Part shown: piece after piece, positions 53,398 to 62,700 of the stretch
How positions within the stretch are numbered: position 1 is the stretch's first letter
Layout of the letters: every line of letters starts with the position of its first letter
Assembly (NCBI RefSeq): GCF_039542035.1
Contig: NZ_BAABHJ010000002.1
Span: forward strand, 558,001-622,000
Reading direction: 5' to 3'
Length of the DNA: 64,000 nucleotides
Source of the DNA: Actinoallomurus liliacearum
GTDB lineage: Bacteria > Actinomycetota > Actinomycetes > Streptosporangiales > Streptosporangiaceae
Made by a program: the position numbers and the translations under genes
Notes under the pieces: model-generated
Seen by the model: the letters and a program-made list of their open reading frames with translations, nothing else
Database searches by the model: none
Told to the model about the DNA's origin: nothing

Positions 53398-55164
53398 TTG
53401 CTCCGTCCTCAGGAGACGTCCAGCCGCGAACGTGTCGGCCTCAACGGGCTGTGGGCCTTCGCCCTCGACCCCGGTGACCGGGGCCGGGCCGAGCAGTGGT
53501 GGCGCGGCCCGCTGCCGGACGCCGTGGAGATGCCGGTTCCGGCGAGTTTCAACGACGTGCCGGCCACCCGGGACGCCCACGACCACGTCGGCGACGTCTG
53601 GTACCAGCGCGAGGTACGGATCCCGGCCGGGTGGGCGGGGCGGCGCGTCGTGCTGCGCTTCGACGCCGCCGCGCACCGCGCCGTGGTGTGGTGGAACGAC
53701 GTGGAGGTCGGACGGCACGAGGGCGGCTACACGCCGTTCGAGTGCGACGTGACCGAGCACGCCCGGCCCGGCGAGATCGGCCGCCTGACCGTCGTGGTCG
53801 ACAACCGCCTGGAGCCCTCCACGATCCCGCCCGGCATCGTCGACGTCCTGCCGGACGGGCGCCGCCGGCAGCGGTACTTCCACGACTTCTTCAACTATGC
53901 CGGGCTGCACCGCGCCGTCTGGCTCTGCGCCACCCCCCGCTCGTACGTCCGCGACATCACCGTCACCACGGAGGTGGCCGGCGCGGACGCCCGCGTGCAC
54001 TACCGCGTGGACGTCGTGGCCGGCCAGGTCGCCGAGGTCGTGCTGCGCGACGCCGACGGCGCCGAACGCGCGCGGGGCACGACCGCCGCCGGCACACTGG
54101 AGGTGCCGGACGCGACCCTGTGGCGCCCCGGCCACGGCCACCTCTACCGCCTCGAGGTCCGTACGAGCGGCGACGACGCCGACGACTACGCGCTGCCGGT
54201 CGGCATCCGCGACGTGAAGGTAGAGGGCGACCGCTTCCTGATCAACGGCGAGCCGTTCTACTTCCGCGGCTTCGGCAAGCACGAGGACAACCCCGTCCGC
54301 GGCAAAGGCCACGACGACGTGCACATGGTGCACGACTTCGCGCTGCTCGACTGGATCGGCGCCAACTCCTTCCGCACCTCGCACTACCCGTACGCCGAGG
54401 AGGTCCTGGAGTACGCCGACCGGCACGGCATCGTCGTCATCGACGAGACCCCGGCCGTCGGGCTCAACTTCGAGATCGCGCACACGCTCGTGCCCGGCGA
54501 TCCCCCGCACATCTGGGCGGCGATCGACGACACCACCCAGGCCGCCCACCTGCGCGCCATCCAGGAACTCGTGGCCCGCGACAAGAACCATCCGAGCGTG
54601 GTCATGTGGAGCATCGCCAACGAACCGGACTCGGCCCGCCCCGAGGCGCGCACGTACTTCGAGCCGCTCGTACGCGCCGCACGCGCGGCCGACCCGAGCC
54701 GCCCGGTCTGCTTCGCCCAGGTCCAGTTGCCGCCGGACAAGGACGTCATGAGCGACCTGTTCGACGTCATCTGCCTCAACCGCTACAACGGCTGGTACAT
54801 CGACACCGGCGACCTGGTCACGGCGGAACGCGAGCTCGAGGCGGAACTGCGCGAGTGGGTACGCCTGCACGGCAAGCCGATCATCGTCACGGAGTACGGC
54901 GCGGACGCGATCGCCGGAGTGCGCTCGGTCGCGGCGGGCACCTGGACCGAGGACTACCAGATCGAGCTCCTGGAGACGTTCCACCGGGTCTTCGACCGCG
55001 TCGACTCCGTCATCGGCGAGCACGTCTGGAACTTCGCCGACTTCGCCACGGGGTACGGCGTCAACCGCGCCGACGGCAACAAGAAGGGCGTCTTCACCCG
55101 CGACCGCCGCCCGAAGGCCGCCGCCTTCGCCCTCCGCCGCCGCTGGCACCCGAAGGAAGACTGA
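53398..55164 (+). CDS. uidA: GH2 beta-glucuronidase
   Basis: A 588-residue cytoplasmic GH2 enzyme. Domains: sugar-binding sandwich (about 1-180, with HDHVGDVWYQREVRIP), immunoglobulin-like (about 185-275) and TIM barrel (about 280-588). The acid/base is in SIANEPDS (about 404) and the nucleophile in VTEYGAD (about 500). GNKKGVFTRDRRPKAAAF near the end contains the N-x-K carboxylate-binding motif specific to glucuronidases, so a beta-glucuronidase is favoured over a galactosidase. The start is TTG 53398, with GGAGG five bases upstream. No dedicated regulator or importer is adjacent. Confidence 0.88.
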   Translation: MLRPQETSSRERVGLNGLWAFALDPGDRGRAEQWWRGPLPDAVEMPVPASFNDVPATRDAHDHVGDVWYQREVRIPAGWAGRRVVLRFDAAAHRAVVWWNDVEVGRHEGGYTPFECDVTEHARPGEIGRLTVVVDNRLEPSTIPPGIVDVLPDGRRRQRYFHDFFNYAGLHRAVWLCATPRSYVRDITVTTEVAGADARVHYRVDVVAGQVAEVVLRDADGAERARGTTAAGTLEVPDATLWRPGHGHLYRLEVRTSGDDADDYALPVGIRDVKVEGDRFLINGEPFYFRGFGKHEDNPVRGKGHDDVHMVHDFALLDWIGANSFRTSHYPYAEEVLEYADRHGIVVIDETPAVGLNFEIAHTLVPGDPPHIWAAIDDTTQAAHLRAIQELVARDKNHPSVVMWSIANEPDSARPEARTYFEPLVRAARAADPSRPVCFAQVQLPPDKDVMSDLFDVICLNRYNGWYIDTGDLVTAERELEAELREWVRLHGKPIIVTEYGADAIAGVRSVAAGTWTEDYQIELLETFHRVFDRVDSVIGEHVWNFADFATGYGVNRADGNKKGVFTRDRRPKAAAFALRRRWHPKED

Positions 55165-55249
55165 CCTCCCGGCCCGACAGCACGCGTCGCCCAGGCGCCG
55201 TTCCGCTGAACCGGCGCTGAGCCTCCTGCCACGGTCGGCCGCGAGACGT

Positions 55250-55281
55250 CCTCTCATGCCGATGGTCGGATGTTCGTGCCG
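55250..55281 (+). repeat. Left copy of an imperfect direct repeat flanking the kinase gene
   Basis: CCTCTCATGCCG followed by TGGTCGG and a second TGCCG. It matches 57399-57430 at 26 of 32 positions by my count. Each copy itself contains a roughly 20-bp unit twice. The rest of 55165-55436 shows no gene. Confidence 0.4.
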
Positions 55282-55436
55282 TTTGCTGGATTGAGCATGA
55301 GTGTCGGTTGAGACCGGTGGTCTCGTCTCTGCGCGATTCAGCTCACGGAAGGAGAAACCTGGACCCTAGCCGCGCATACCTGATGGGATGTAGCGGTTGT
55401 GTGATCTTCCCTTGGGTGCGGGCAGGGTCGGAGGCG

Positions 55437-57281
55437 ATGGTGCAGCGGAACGTGGAGCTGGCCGGCCGGTACCGGCTGGAGGAGCCGCTGGGCCGGGGCG
55501 GGATGGGTGAGGTGTGGCGGGGGGTCGATCTGCGGCTGCGCCGTCAGATCGCTGTCAAGATCCTTCCGTTGACGGTCGCGGCGGAAGCGACTGGAGTCGC
55601 CCGGTTCCGGCGGGAGGCCGAGGTCGCCGCGACGTTGAATCATCCGGGTATCACCACGGTGTTCGACATCGACGAACATCGGGTCGGGGATGAGCGCTGG
55701 CTGTTCTTGGTGATGGAGCTGATGGTCGGCCGTGACCTGCGCCACCTGCTCGCCGCCAATCGCAAGGGGCTGCCGATCGAGCAGGTGCGGGGATTGGCCG
55801 TGCAGGTCACCGATGCGCTCGCTGCCGCCCACCGCCGTGGCGTGGTGCATCGTGACATCAAACCGGCCAACCTGTTCCTGCTGGAGGAGGGCCGGGTGAA
55901 GATCTGCGACTTCGGGATCGCCCGCCTCGCCGACGCCACGAAGCTCACCGCCACCGGCTCTTCTGCGGGGACGCCGGTGTACATGGCGCCCGAGCAGATC
56001 CAAGGCGGGCAGGTGGACCAGCGCACCGACCTGTATGCCTTCGGCTGCGTCCTGTACGAACTGCTCACCGGCACCACCTGGGTCGACGCCGACTCAAATC
56101 TCGGCGCGATCCTCTACCAGCACCTCAACCAACCCCCAGCACCACCACGATCCTTGCGGGAGGACATTCCCGATCAACTCGACACGCTGGTGCTGGACCT
56201 GCTGGCCAAACAACCCGACGACCGACCCCAGGACGCCACATCCGTCGCCGAACGCCTGCGCCAACTGCCCGACGAGCCGCATCCGCAGGGAAGCCGGCCC
56301 CCTCCGGCAAAGGTGACCGACACCCCGAACACTCCTGCGGCAGACCGGACACCTCCCCTGCGTGTACGGCCGGATCCGCCGCGACCAGCGCAGACCGCCC
56401 TCGCGCCGACGATGACATCCCCGCCCGCCTTGGGCCGGATCCGGCGCCGCACCGTTCTCCTCGGCGGTCTCGGAGCAGCCGCCCTCGCGGGCGTCCCCGC
56501 GGCATTGCTGCTGCTAGACGCCGAATCCGGACCCCGCACCATCGCCCCCCTCACCGGCCACACCGACGAGGTCAATTCGGTGGCGTTCAGTCCGGACGGC
56601 AAGACCCTCGCCACCGGCAGCGTCGACCACACCGCCCGGTTGTGGGATGTGGCCACCGGCCGCACCACCGCCACCCTCAGCCATACCGACTCGGTCGAAT
56701 CGGTGGCGTTCAGTCCGGACGGCAAGACCCTCGCCACCGGCAGCTGGGACGGCACCGTCCGGTTGTGGGATGTGGCCACTGGCCATACCACGGCCACCCT
56801 CACCGGCCACACCGGCGGGGTCGAATCGGTGGCGTTCAGTCCGGACGGCAAGACCCTCGCCACCGGCAGCCACGACGACACCGTCCGGTTGTGGGATGTG
56901 GCCACCGGCCGCACAACGGCCACCCTCACCGGCCACACCGGCCCGGTCGAATCGGTGGCGTTCAGCCCGGGCGGCAAAACCCTCGCCACCGGCAGCGAAG
57001 ACCATACCGCCCGGTTGTGGGACGTGGCCACCGGCCGCATCACCGCCACCCTCAGCCATACCGACTTGGTCTATTCGGTGGCGTTCAGTCCGGACGGCAA
57101 GACCCTCGCCACCGGCAGCCACGACAACACCGTCCGGTTGTGGGATGTGGCCACCGGCCGCACCACCGCCACCCTCACCGGCCACACCGACTCGGTCGGA
57201 TCGGTGGCGTTCAGCCCGGACGGCAAAACCCTCGCCACCGGCAGCGAAGACCACACCACCCGGCTGTGGAAGATCGAATGA
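55437..57281 (+). CDS. Serine/threonine protein kinase with extracytoplasmic WD40 propeller
   Basis: A 614-residue receptor-type kinase. Residues about 10-270 form a Hanks-type kinase with all key motifs: GRGGMGEVWRG, lysine in IAVKIL, VVHRDIKPANLF, CDFGIARL and PVYMAPEQ. A proline-rich juxtamembrane stretch (about 280-338) precedes one transmembrane segment (about 340-362). Residues about 370-614 are six WD40 units ending GKTLATGS..D.TVRLWDVATGRT. The propeller lies outside the cell and should bind a ligand or protein partner. ATG 55437 follows GGTCGGAGG. Most WD40 propellers have seven blades; here six units are seen. It stands alone. Confidence 0.9.
   Translation: MVQRNVELAGRYRLEEPLGRGGMGEVWRGVDLRLRRQIAVKILPLTVAAEATGVARFRREAEVAATLNHPGITTVFDIDEHRVGDERWLFLVMELMVGRDLRHLLAANRKGLPIEQVRGLAVQVTDALAAAHRRGVVHRDIKPANLFLLEEGRVKICDFGIARLADATKLTATGSSAGTPVYMAPEQIQGGQVDQRTDLYAFGCVLYELLTGTTWVDADSNLGAILYQHLNQPPAPPRSLREDIPDQLDTLVLDLLAKQPDDRPQDATSVAERLRQLPDEPHPQGSRPPPAKVTDTPNTPAADRTPPLRVRPDPPRPAQTALAPTMTSPPALGRIRRRTVLLGGLGAAALAGVPAALLLLDAESGPRTIAPLTGHTDEVNSVAFSPDGKTLATGSVDHTARLWDVATGRTTATLSHTDSVESVAFSPDGKTLATGSWDGTVRLWDVATGHTTATLTGHTGGVESVAFSPDGKTLATGSHDDTVRLWDVATGRTTATLTGHTGPVESVAFSPGGKTLATGSEDHTARLWDVATGRITATLSHTDLVYSVAFSPDGKTLATGSHDNTVRLWDVATGRTTATLTGHTDSVGSVAFSPDGKTLATGSEDHTTRLWKIE
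56545..57281 (+). repeat. Six near-identical WD40 coding repeats, about 123-126 bp each
   Basis: The segments GTGGCGTTCAGTCCGGACGG, AAGACCCTCGCCACCGGCAG and GTTGTGGGATGTGGCCACCG recur almost unchanged at the DNA level. Units vary mainly at the residues after GS (VD, WD, HD, ED) and before SVAFS. Two units have LSHTD in place of LTGHTD, making them 3 bp shorter. Near-identity points to recent expansion or gene conversion. Confidence 0.85.
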
Positions 57282-58418
57282 CCAGCATCTCACCATCTGC
57301 CTAGGTGCACTCGGAAAACAGATCTCGTCACGGAAGGGCTACTTCCTCACGAGACATCGCGTGGCTCTTGCAGTCCGCCGCTGTGCTTTCCGAGGCGCCC
57401 TCTCATGCCGCTGATCGGGCGCTCATGCCGACGATCAGCGGGCTGTGACGTGAGGTTGAAGTGTGCGCCGTAATCGGTTCCGTGGATCAGATCAGCGGGA
57501 CCATGTCATCGATCAGAGCGAACCGGTTCCCGGCCACGTAGGCGACCTGAAAGTCGCGTCGAAGCCCGATGGCGCTGACGGACAAGTTTCCGACACTGCG
57601 GCCCGGGGCCGACGCCGGGGATGCGGCTTTCGGCGCGCTCGACCCAACCCTGTGGAGTGCTGATGCGGTACGGAATTGCAGTGTCTGCAGCGGGCCGGTC
57701 GACCTTGAGCTGCGGCAAGTGTAAATCTCTTGCCGGATCGGCACCGACGTGCTCCCGCTCCTGGTGAACGCGTGCTCCCCGGCTCGTCTGGCGGCACTTC
57801 CGGAGCCACACCGCGGTTACGTGCCGACGCCGCACACCGGCGGCCCGGACATCGTGCAGCCTGCCGGTAGATACTGAGGCAACGACTCTTCTAACAGCGC
57901 CCTTGATATCTAGCTGTCCGACTCGTTTCTGTTCGACTAGCACATGGACCACAGACTCCAAGTTCACCCAGCGACGCATCCCACTACCGCGCAGTACCGC
58001 GCCTACGCCTTCACGGGCTCGAGGTTAGAAGTAGATCACCCGGACAGACCACTTTCGTAATTGTCCATGAGTTTCGCGCAGAATGTCTCTAACGTCCCGC
58101 TCGGAGCGTCGGTCGGCGCCCCTTGACAATGTCTTGCGCATACACGAGCATCATTTAGGCCCCCCTGTTATGGGAAATGCACATCGGGAGATGGGGGGGT
58201 GCGGTGACGAAACCAGCCGGGGGCGCCGAGGGTTCGGTCGAGCCTGGGGGTTATCGACAGCAGGTGAACGGGACGCCCGGTCCCTCGCGGGAAGGCTGTT
58301 CCTCTTGGCCGGCTTGTGTTCGACCGCGAGGCGCTCGAGCCCCAGCCCTGAGACGCAAGCGTCGTCACGCATTGACGAGCGGTGGCCGTCTGACTGCGGT
58401 GACAGGAACGTGCCGCTC
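57282..58418. other. 1.1-kb stretch without a supported gene
   Basis: Apart from the repeat at 57399-57430 I find no convincing gene. Base composition is lower in GC than nearby. Overlapping open frames on the minus strand (57487-57744, 57506-57979) end in segments such as RFALIDDMVPLI, but frames break often and no family is recognisable; a decayed gene is possible. The oxidoreductase frame is open upstream to 58083 but without family similarity before 58419. Confidence 0.5.
57399..57430 (+). repeat. Right copy of the direct repeat flanking the kinase gene
   Basis: CCTCTCATGCCG, TGATCGG and a second CATGCCG, matching 55250-55281. The unit CTCATGCCG-N-TGATC-GG is repeated in tandem here, continuing to about 57441. 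Confidence 0.4.
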
Positions 58419-59774
58419 ATGACCACGGGCAAGAGCCTGCCGGCTCAGCTCACCGGCCGGGTCATCCACCCCGACAGCCCTGCCTACACCAAGGCTCGCA
58501 CCGACTGGGACGGGCTCTACCGTTCCTATCCGTTGGTGATCGTCTTCGCCAACACGACGGAGGACGTCGTCAACGCGATCACCTGGGCACGCCAGAACGA
58601 CGTCGCGCTGCGGGCGCGCAGCGGCCGCCACAGCCTCGCGGGCTGGTCGAATGTGTCCGATGGGATCGTCATCGACGTCAGTGAGATGAAGTCCGCTCGG
58701 CTCGACCCGGCGTCTCGTACTGTGACCGTCGGGGCAGGCCTCACCCAGGGTGAGGCCGTGACGGCGCTCGGCGAGGAGGGCTTTGCCGTGGCGACCGGAG
58801 GGGAGGCGACCGTCGGGCTCGCTGGTGCGACGCTCGGCGGCGGCTTGGGCTTCCTCACCCGCAACTTTGGCATGGCCTGCGACAACTTGATGGCGGCCGA
58901 GGTTGTCGTCCCCTCGGGCGACGACGGCGCCAAGGCGATCATGGCCGACGAGCACAACAACTCGGACCTGCTGTGGGCCCTGCGGGGCGCCGGCAACGGC
59001 AACTTCGGAATCGTGACCTCCTTCACCTACAGGATGCACCCGCTCAAGCAGGTCAGCTTGCTCGAGGCGCGGTGGAATGGCTTCGAGGACCTGCGGGGTG
59101 TCTTCGACGCGTGGCAGCGGCAGGCCCCGGCGACCGACTCGCGCCTCAGCAGCGTGCTCGACATCGGTCCGGACGGAATCGACCTCTTGGCGGTGCTGCA
59201 ATCGGGGTCGCCGGCCGAGGTCAAGGAGTTGCTAGCGCCGGTGCTGTCGGTGGGCAAGCCCGACGTCTCCATCCAGGCCGGGAGCTGGGCCGACACCTTT
59301 GCCCGGCTCCAACCGCCGTCGAAGAGTGCGGTTGAGAAAGCAAAGAACTGGAAGTTCTTCTCGCAGTTCGTCACCGAACCGTACCCGGCGGAGGCGATCG
59401 ATATCGTCGGCAAGTTCATGAAGAACGCGCCCTCGGAGGTGAGCGATTACTTCTGCTCGAGCCTCGGCGGCGCGGTTAAGAAGGCGCCGCCGGGGGGCTC
59501 CGCGTTCGCGCACCGCGACGCGCTCTTCTACGCCGAGCCGGGCGCGGGCTGGAGTGGCGACGCGATCACGCCCAGGGCACAGGCCTGGGTCGCCGAGTTC
59601 AGCCAGGCGCTGCGACCATACGTCAACGGCGCGTACGTCAACGTGCCGAACCCGGGCATGGTCGATTGGGAGACCGCCTACTGGGGTGACCATTACCCCC
59701 GGTTGCGCGAGATCAAGGCCAAGTACGACCCTGACAACGTCTTCCAGTACGAGCAGAGCATCCCGCCGGCCTGA
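58419..59774 (+). CDS. FAD-binding oxidoreductase (VAO/BBE type)
   Basis: A 451-residue flavoenzyme of the berberine-bridge-like group. The FAD domain includes RARSGRHSLAGWS, whose histidine (about 69) is the expected covalent flavin link. GLAGATLGGGLGFLTRNFGMACDN binds the pyrophosphate and lacks the second-link cysteine, so a single covalent bond is predicted. ALRGAGNGNFGIVTSFTYRM follows, and the C-terminal BBE motif ends WGDHYPRLREIKAKYDPDNVF. Such enzymes oxidise sugars, aldonolactones or aromatic alcohols. The start is uncertain: ATG 58419 or GTG 58410. It precedes a DUF4239 membrane protein by 2 bp, so the two are one unit. Confidence 0.82.
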   Translation: MTTGKSLPAQLTGRVIHPDSPAYTKARTDWDGLYRSYPLVIVFANTTEDVVNAITWARQNDVALRARSGRHSLAGWSNVSDGIVIDVSEMKSARLDPASRTVTVGAGLTQGEAVTALGEEGFAVATGGEATVGLAGATLGGGLGFLTRNFGMACDNLMAAEVVVPSGDDGAKAIMADEHNNSDLLWALRGAGNGNFGIVTSFTYRMHPLKQVSLLEARWNGFEDLRGVFDAWQRQAPATDSRLSSVLDIGPDGIDLLAVLQSGSPAEVKELLAPVLSVGKPDVSIQAGSWADTFARLQPPSKSAVEKAKNWKFFSQFVTEPYPAEAIDIVGKFMKNAPSEVSDYFCSSLGGAVKKAPPGGSAFAHRDALFYAEPGAGWSGDAITPRAQAWVAEFSQALRPYVNGAYVNVPNPGMVDWETAYWGDHYPRLREIKAKYDPDNVFQYEQSIPPA

Positions 59775-59776
59775 CC

Positions 59777-60568
59777 ATGCTCACCATCCTGATATACGTC
59801 CTCATTCTTTGGGGCTTCATCGCGCTCGGATGGCTTGTGGCGTGGTGGCTCAAGCGGCGCGGGGCGGCCATGTCCGGGCAGTTCACCAACGTGGTCCTGT
59901 TCGTCGGGTTCTTGTTCGGGTTCCTGCTCACCACGCTCCAGGTATTCGCGACCAACCACTACTCTGACGCCCGTTCTCAGACCCAGTCCGAGCCGGCGAG
60001 CCTGGTGGCGGTGTACGACGACCTAGGCGTATTTCCGCCGCAGGTGCGCACAGCGGCGCGTCGCGAGGTCATCTGTTATATGTGGTCGGTCGCCGAGCGT
60101 GACTGGAAGGCGCAAGAGCGGGGGAGCACTCAGGAGGCGCCCGACACGGTCGTGCGGGGTGACCGCCTGCGTAACCTCAGGACCACGCTTCCGAAGGACT
60201 CACCTGCAACCCAGGCCGCATCTCAACAGGTCAGCACGGACCTGAGCGACGCGGGCAAGGCGCGCCAGCAGCTCCTGTTCCTGGCCCAACCCCGAATACC
60301 GGCAATCCTGTGGGCTGTCGTGCTCCTCAGTAGCGGCCTGCTGATTTTCTTGCTGGTCGGCGACTCTCAATCGCAACCAAAGATCATCAGGCGCATAGTG
60401 TTCGCTGCAGTGGCCGTGCTGGTGACCGTCGAAGTCGCTTCCCTCGCTGTCCTCGACCGCCCGTTCTCTCCCATCGCTCAGGTTCAGCCCAACGCGATGA
60501 CAGACGCCATCGCACTGCTGGAGGCCGGCCGCACCGGGCAACCTACCCCGCACGACTGTGGTCTGTAG
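59777..60568 (+). CDS. DUF4239 (bestrophin-like) membrane protein
   Basis: A 263-residue membrane protein. Two hydrophobic segments at about 3-25 and 38-60, then a cytoplasmic helical region, and two more at about 174-196 and 208-228. The pattern NVVLFVGFLFGFLLTTLQVFAT...YSDAR...E..SL and RQQLLFLAQPRIPAILWAVVLL is that of the DUF4239/bestrophin-like family, of unknown function, possibly ion channels. It starts 2 bp after the FAD oxidoreductase stop and is surely co-translated. The pairing gives no known pathway. Confidence 0.75.
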   Translation: MLTILIYVLILWGFIALGWLVAWWLKRRGAAMSGQFTNVVLFVGFLFGFLLTTLQVFATNHYSDARSQTQSEPASLVAVYDDLGVFPPQVRTAARREVICYMWSVAERDWKAQERGSTQEAPDTVVRGDRLRNLRTTLPKDSPATQAASQQVSTDLSDAGKARQQLLFLAQPRIPAILWAVVLLSSGLLIFLLVGDSQSQPKIIRRIVFAAVAVLVTVEVASLAVLDRPFSPIAQVQPNAMTDAIALLEAGRTGQPTPHDCGL

Positions 60569-60921
60569 CCGACGCTCAACTCGGACCGTCTCAGGACCCA
60601 CGCCGGTTCGCCGTCGGGGCGGCCGACTGCAGCAATCCGCAGGGGAGCAGAACCAGCAGGGGCAGGGCGTTGCTCGCCCGCCGGTCACCGGCATCACGCC
60701 TCTGCATGAGCGCCCGCCGCAGGGCCGTCCGGGGGCGGGTGCGCGATGATGGTCGATCCGATCGTTGGAGTGAGCTCCGCCGCCGTAGTGAAAGCTTTCA
60801 TCTGTCGCCGCAGGTCACCGGCGGGGAGTGGACTCGTCGTTGACGGCATCGGATCGAAAATCGAACAATGACGCCGCTCCTGCCCACGGTGGTGAGAGTT
60901 CGGGCTGCGAAGGGATTCCCC
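60569..60921 (+). promoter_or_regulatory. Upstream region of the cellulase gene
   Basis: A 353-bp gap with no gene. TGAAAGCTTTCA at 60789-60800 is a perfect 12-bp palindrome of the GAAA-n-TTTC design bound by LacI-family sugar repressors such as CebR relatives. It lies 121 bp before the GH5 start, so it could sit at or just after the promoter. Confidence 0.5.
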
Positions 60922-62577
60922 ATGGACGTCGCACGTCGCTCCCGTTGGCGGCTTCCCAGCAGGGACGGGCGGGGTCGATCGCACAGTAGGCGTGGTCGGG
61001 GCGCGCTCGCCGCGGCCGCCTCGGTCTTGACGGCCGCGGCCGCCGCGCTCGTGGCCCTCACCGTCTCCGCGACCCCGGCCGCGGCGGCGGGTACCGGCAC
61101 CGGCTATCTGCACACCAGCGGCAACAAGATCGTCGACAGTACCGGCGCGACCGTACGGCTGACCGGCCTGAACTGGTTCGGCATGGAGACCGACAACCAC
61201 ACCTTCCACGGGCTGTGGGCCGGCCGGAACGCCACCTGGCGGATGCAGATCGACCACATGGCACAACTCGGCTTCAACACGATCCGGGTGCCGTTCACCG
61301 GCGACTCGCTGCGCTCTGGGGCGCAGGCGACCAGCATCAACACCGACAGCAATCCGGACCTGATCGGGTTGAGCCCGCTGCAGATCCTCGACAAGGTCGT
61401 CGCCTACGCCGGGCAGAAGGGGATGCGCATCATCCTTGACCGGCACCGCCCGTCGGCGGCCGGCCAGACCGCCCTGTGGTACACCTCGAGCGTCTCTGAG
61501 GCCAGCGAGATCTCCGACTGGCAGATGCTGGCCCAGCACTACGCGAACAACCCGACCGTCATCGGCGCCGATCTGTTCAACGAGCCACACGCCGAGGGCA
61601 CCGAACCGAACGGTACCGGCGCCTGTTGGGGCTGCGGCGACACCGCCCGCGACTGGCGGCTGGCCGCGCAGCGCATCGGCAACGCGGTGCTCCAGGCCAA
61701 CTCGAACTGGCTGATCTTTGTCGAGGGAGTCAGCTGCCCATCAGGCGGTACGCCGAACCAGTGGGACAACGTCCCCGATGACCCGATGGAATGCGACTGG
61801 TGGGGCGGCAACCTCGCAGCCGCGGCCCAGTTCCCGGTACAGCTGAGCGTGGCCAACCGGCTCGTGTACTCGGCGCACGACTATGGCATCTCGGTCTACG
61901 ATCGGCAGCCGTGGTTCAAAGACGCGAACTTCCCGAACAACCTGCCGGACGTCTGGGACCACTTCTGGGGCTACCTGTTCAAGAACAACACCGCGCCGAT
62001 CCTGGTCGGCGAGTTCGGCAGCACGCTGGCCAATCCGCTGGACACGCAGTGGATGGCCAAGCTGATGACCTATATGGGCTCGGGTACGAACGGCATGTCG
62101 TTTACGTACTGGTCCTGGAACCCCGACTCCGGCGACACCGGCGGAATCGTCCAGGACGACTGGGTCACGGTGAACCAGAACAAGATGAACATCATCGGGC
62201 CGTCCCTGATCCCGCCGGTGGACAGTACACCGACCGCCACCCCGCCCACGTCGCCCGGCACGTCGAGCCCGCCGGCGGGAGTCTCGTGCGCAACGACCTA
62301 CGCCCTGACCAACGTCTGGCAGGGCGGCTTCCAGGCGGCTCTGACGGTCACCAACTCGGGCACGTCGGCCTGGAACAATTGGACCGTCACCTGGACCATG
62401 CCGTCCGGCGTGACTCTCGGCAGTGGGTGGAACGCGACCGTCACCGCGAACGCCACTACGTGGACGGCCAAGGCACCGAGTCAATCGCCCACCCTCGCAC
62501 CCAACGCGTCAATGACGATCGGCTTCACGGCCAACGGCCCGTCCAGCCCGGGAGCGACGAACATCCGATGCTCTTAA
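60922..62577 (+). CDS. Secreted GH5 cellulase with CBM2
   Basis: A 551-residue exported endo-beta-1,4-glucanase. The signal peptide (about 10-57) has a long basic lead and AAAAALVALTVSATPAAAA. The GH5 barrel (about 58-430) closely follows the pattern of Acidothermus E1: GYLHTSGNKIVDSTG, INWFG-type LNWFGMETDNH, RIILDRHRPSAAGQTALWYT, FNEPHAEG (acid/base, about 223) and LVGEFGSTLA (nucleophile, about 363). A Pro/Thr/Ser linker leads to a CBM2 (about 455-551) bounded by two cysteines. AAGGGA seven bases upstream supports ATG 60922. Released cellobiose could feed the importer at 7.5-12 kb. Confidence 0.92.
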   Translation: MDVARRSRWRLPSRDGRGRSHSRRGRGALAAAASVLTAAAAALVALTVSATPAAAAGTGTGYLHTSGNKIVDSTGATVRLTGLNWFGMETDNHTFHGLWAGRNATWRMQIDHMAQLGFNTIRVPFTGDSLRSGAQATSINTDSNPDLIGLSPLQILDKVVAYAGQKGMRIILDRHRPSAAGQTALWYTSSVSEASEISDWQMLAQHYANNPTVIGADLFNEPHAEGTEPNGTGACWGCGDTARDWRLAAQRIGNAVLQANSNWLIFVEGVSCPSGGTPNQWDNVPDDPMECDWWGGNLAAAAQFPVQLSVANRLVYSAHDYGISVYDRQPWFKDANFPNNLPDVWDHFWGYLFKNNTAPILVGEFGSTLANPLDTQWMAKLMTYMGSGTNGMSFTYWSWNPDSGDTGGIVQDDWVTVNQNKMNIIGPSLIPPVDSTPTATPPTSPGTSSPPAGVSCATTYALTNVWQGGFQAALTVTNSGTSAWNNWTVTWTMPSGVTLGSGWNATVTANATTWTAKAPSQSPTLAPNASMTIGFTANGPSSPGATNIRCS

Positions 62578-62700
62578 GCCGACGAGCCGCCCGGACAGGT
62601 CAGGACCAGAAGACCGAACGCACTCATCTGCCGCTGACCGCGCGTAACGATGCGTCACGAACCGTCGGGCACCGAACAGCCGGCACGCGGATGACTACCG

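Noticed and set aside
56545..57281. Regular repeats that could suggest a CRISPR array or satellite
   Set aside because: Unit length is 123-126 bp and every unit encodes a WD40 blade in frame; there are no short spacers.
57506..57979. A 157-codon minus-strand frame in the gene-poor stretch
   Set aside because: It is Arg-rich, overlaps other open frames in different phases, and shows no family or ribosome site.
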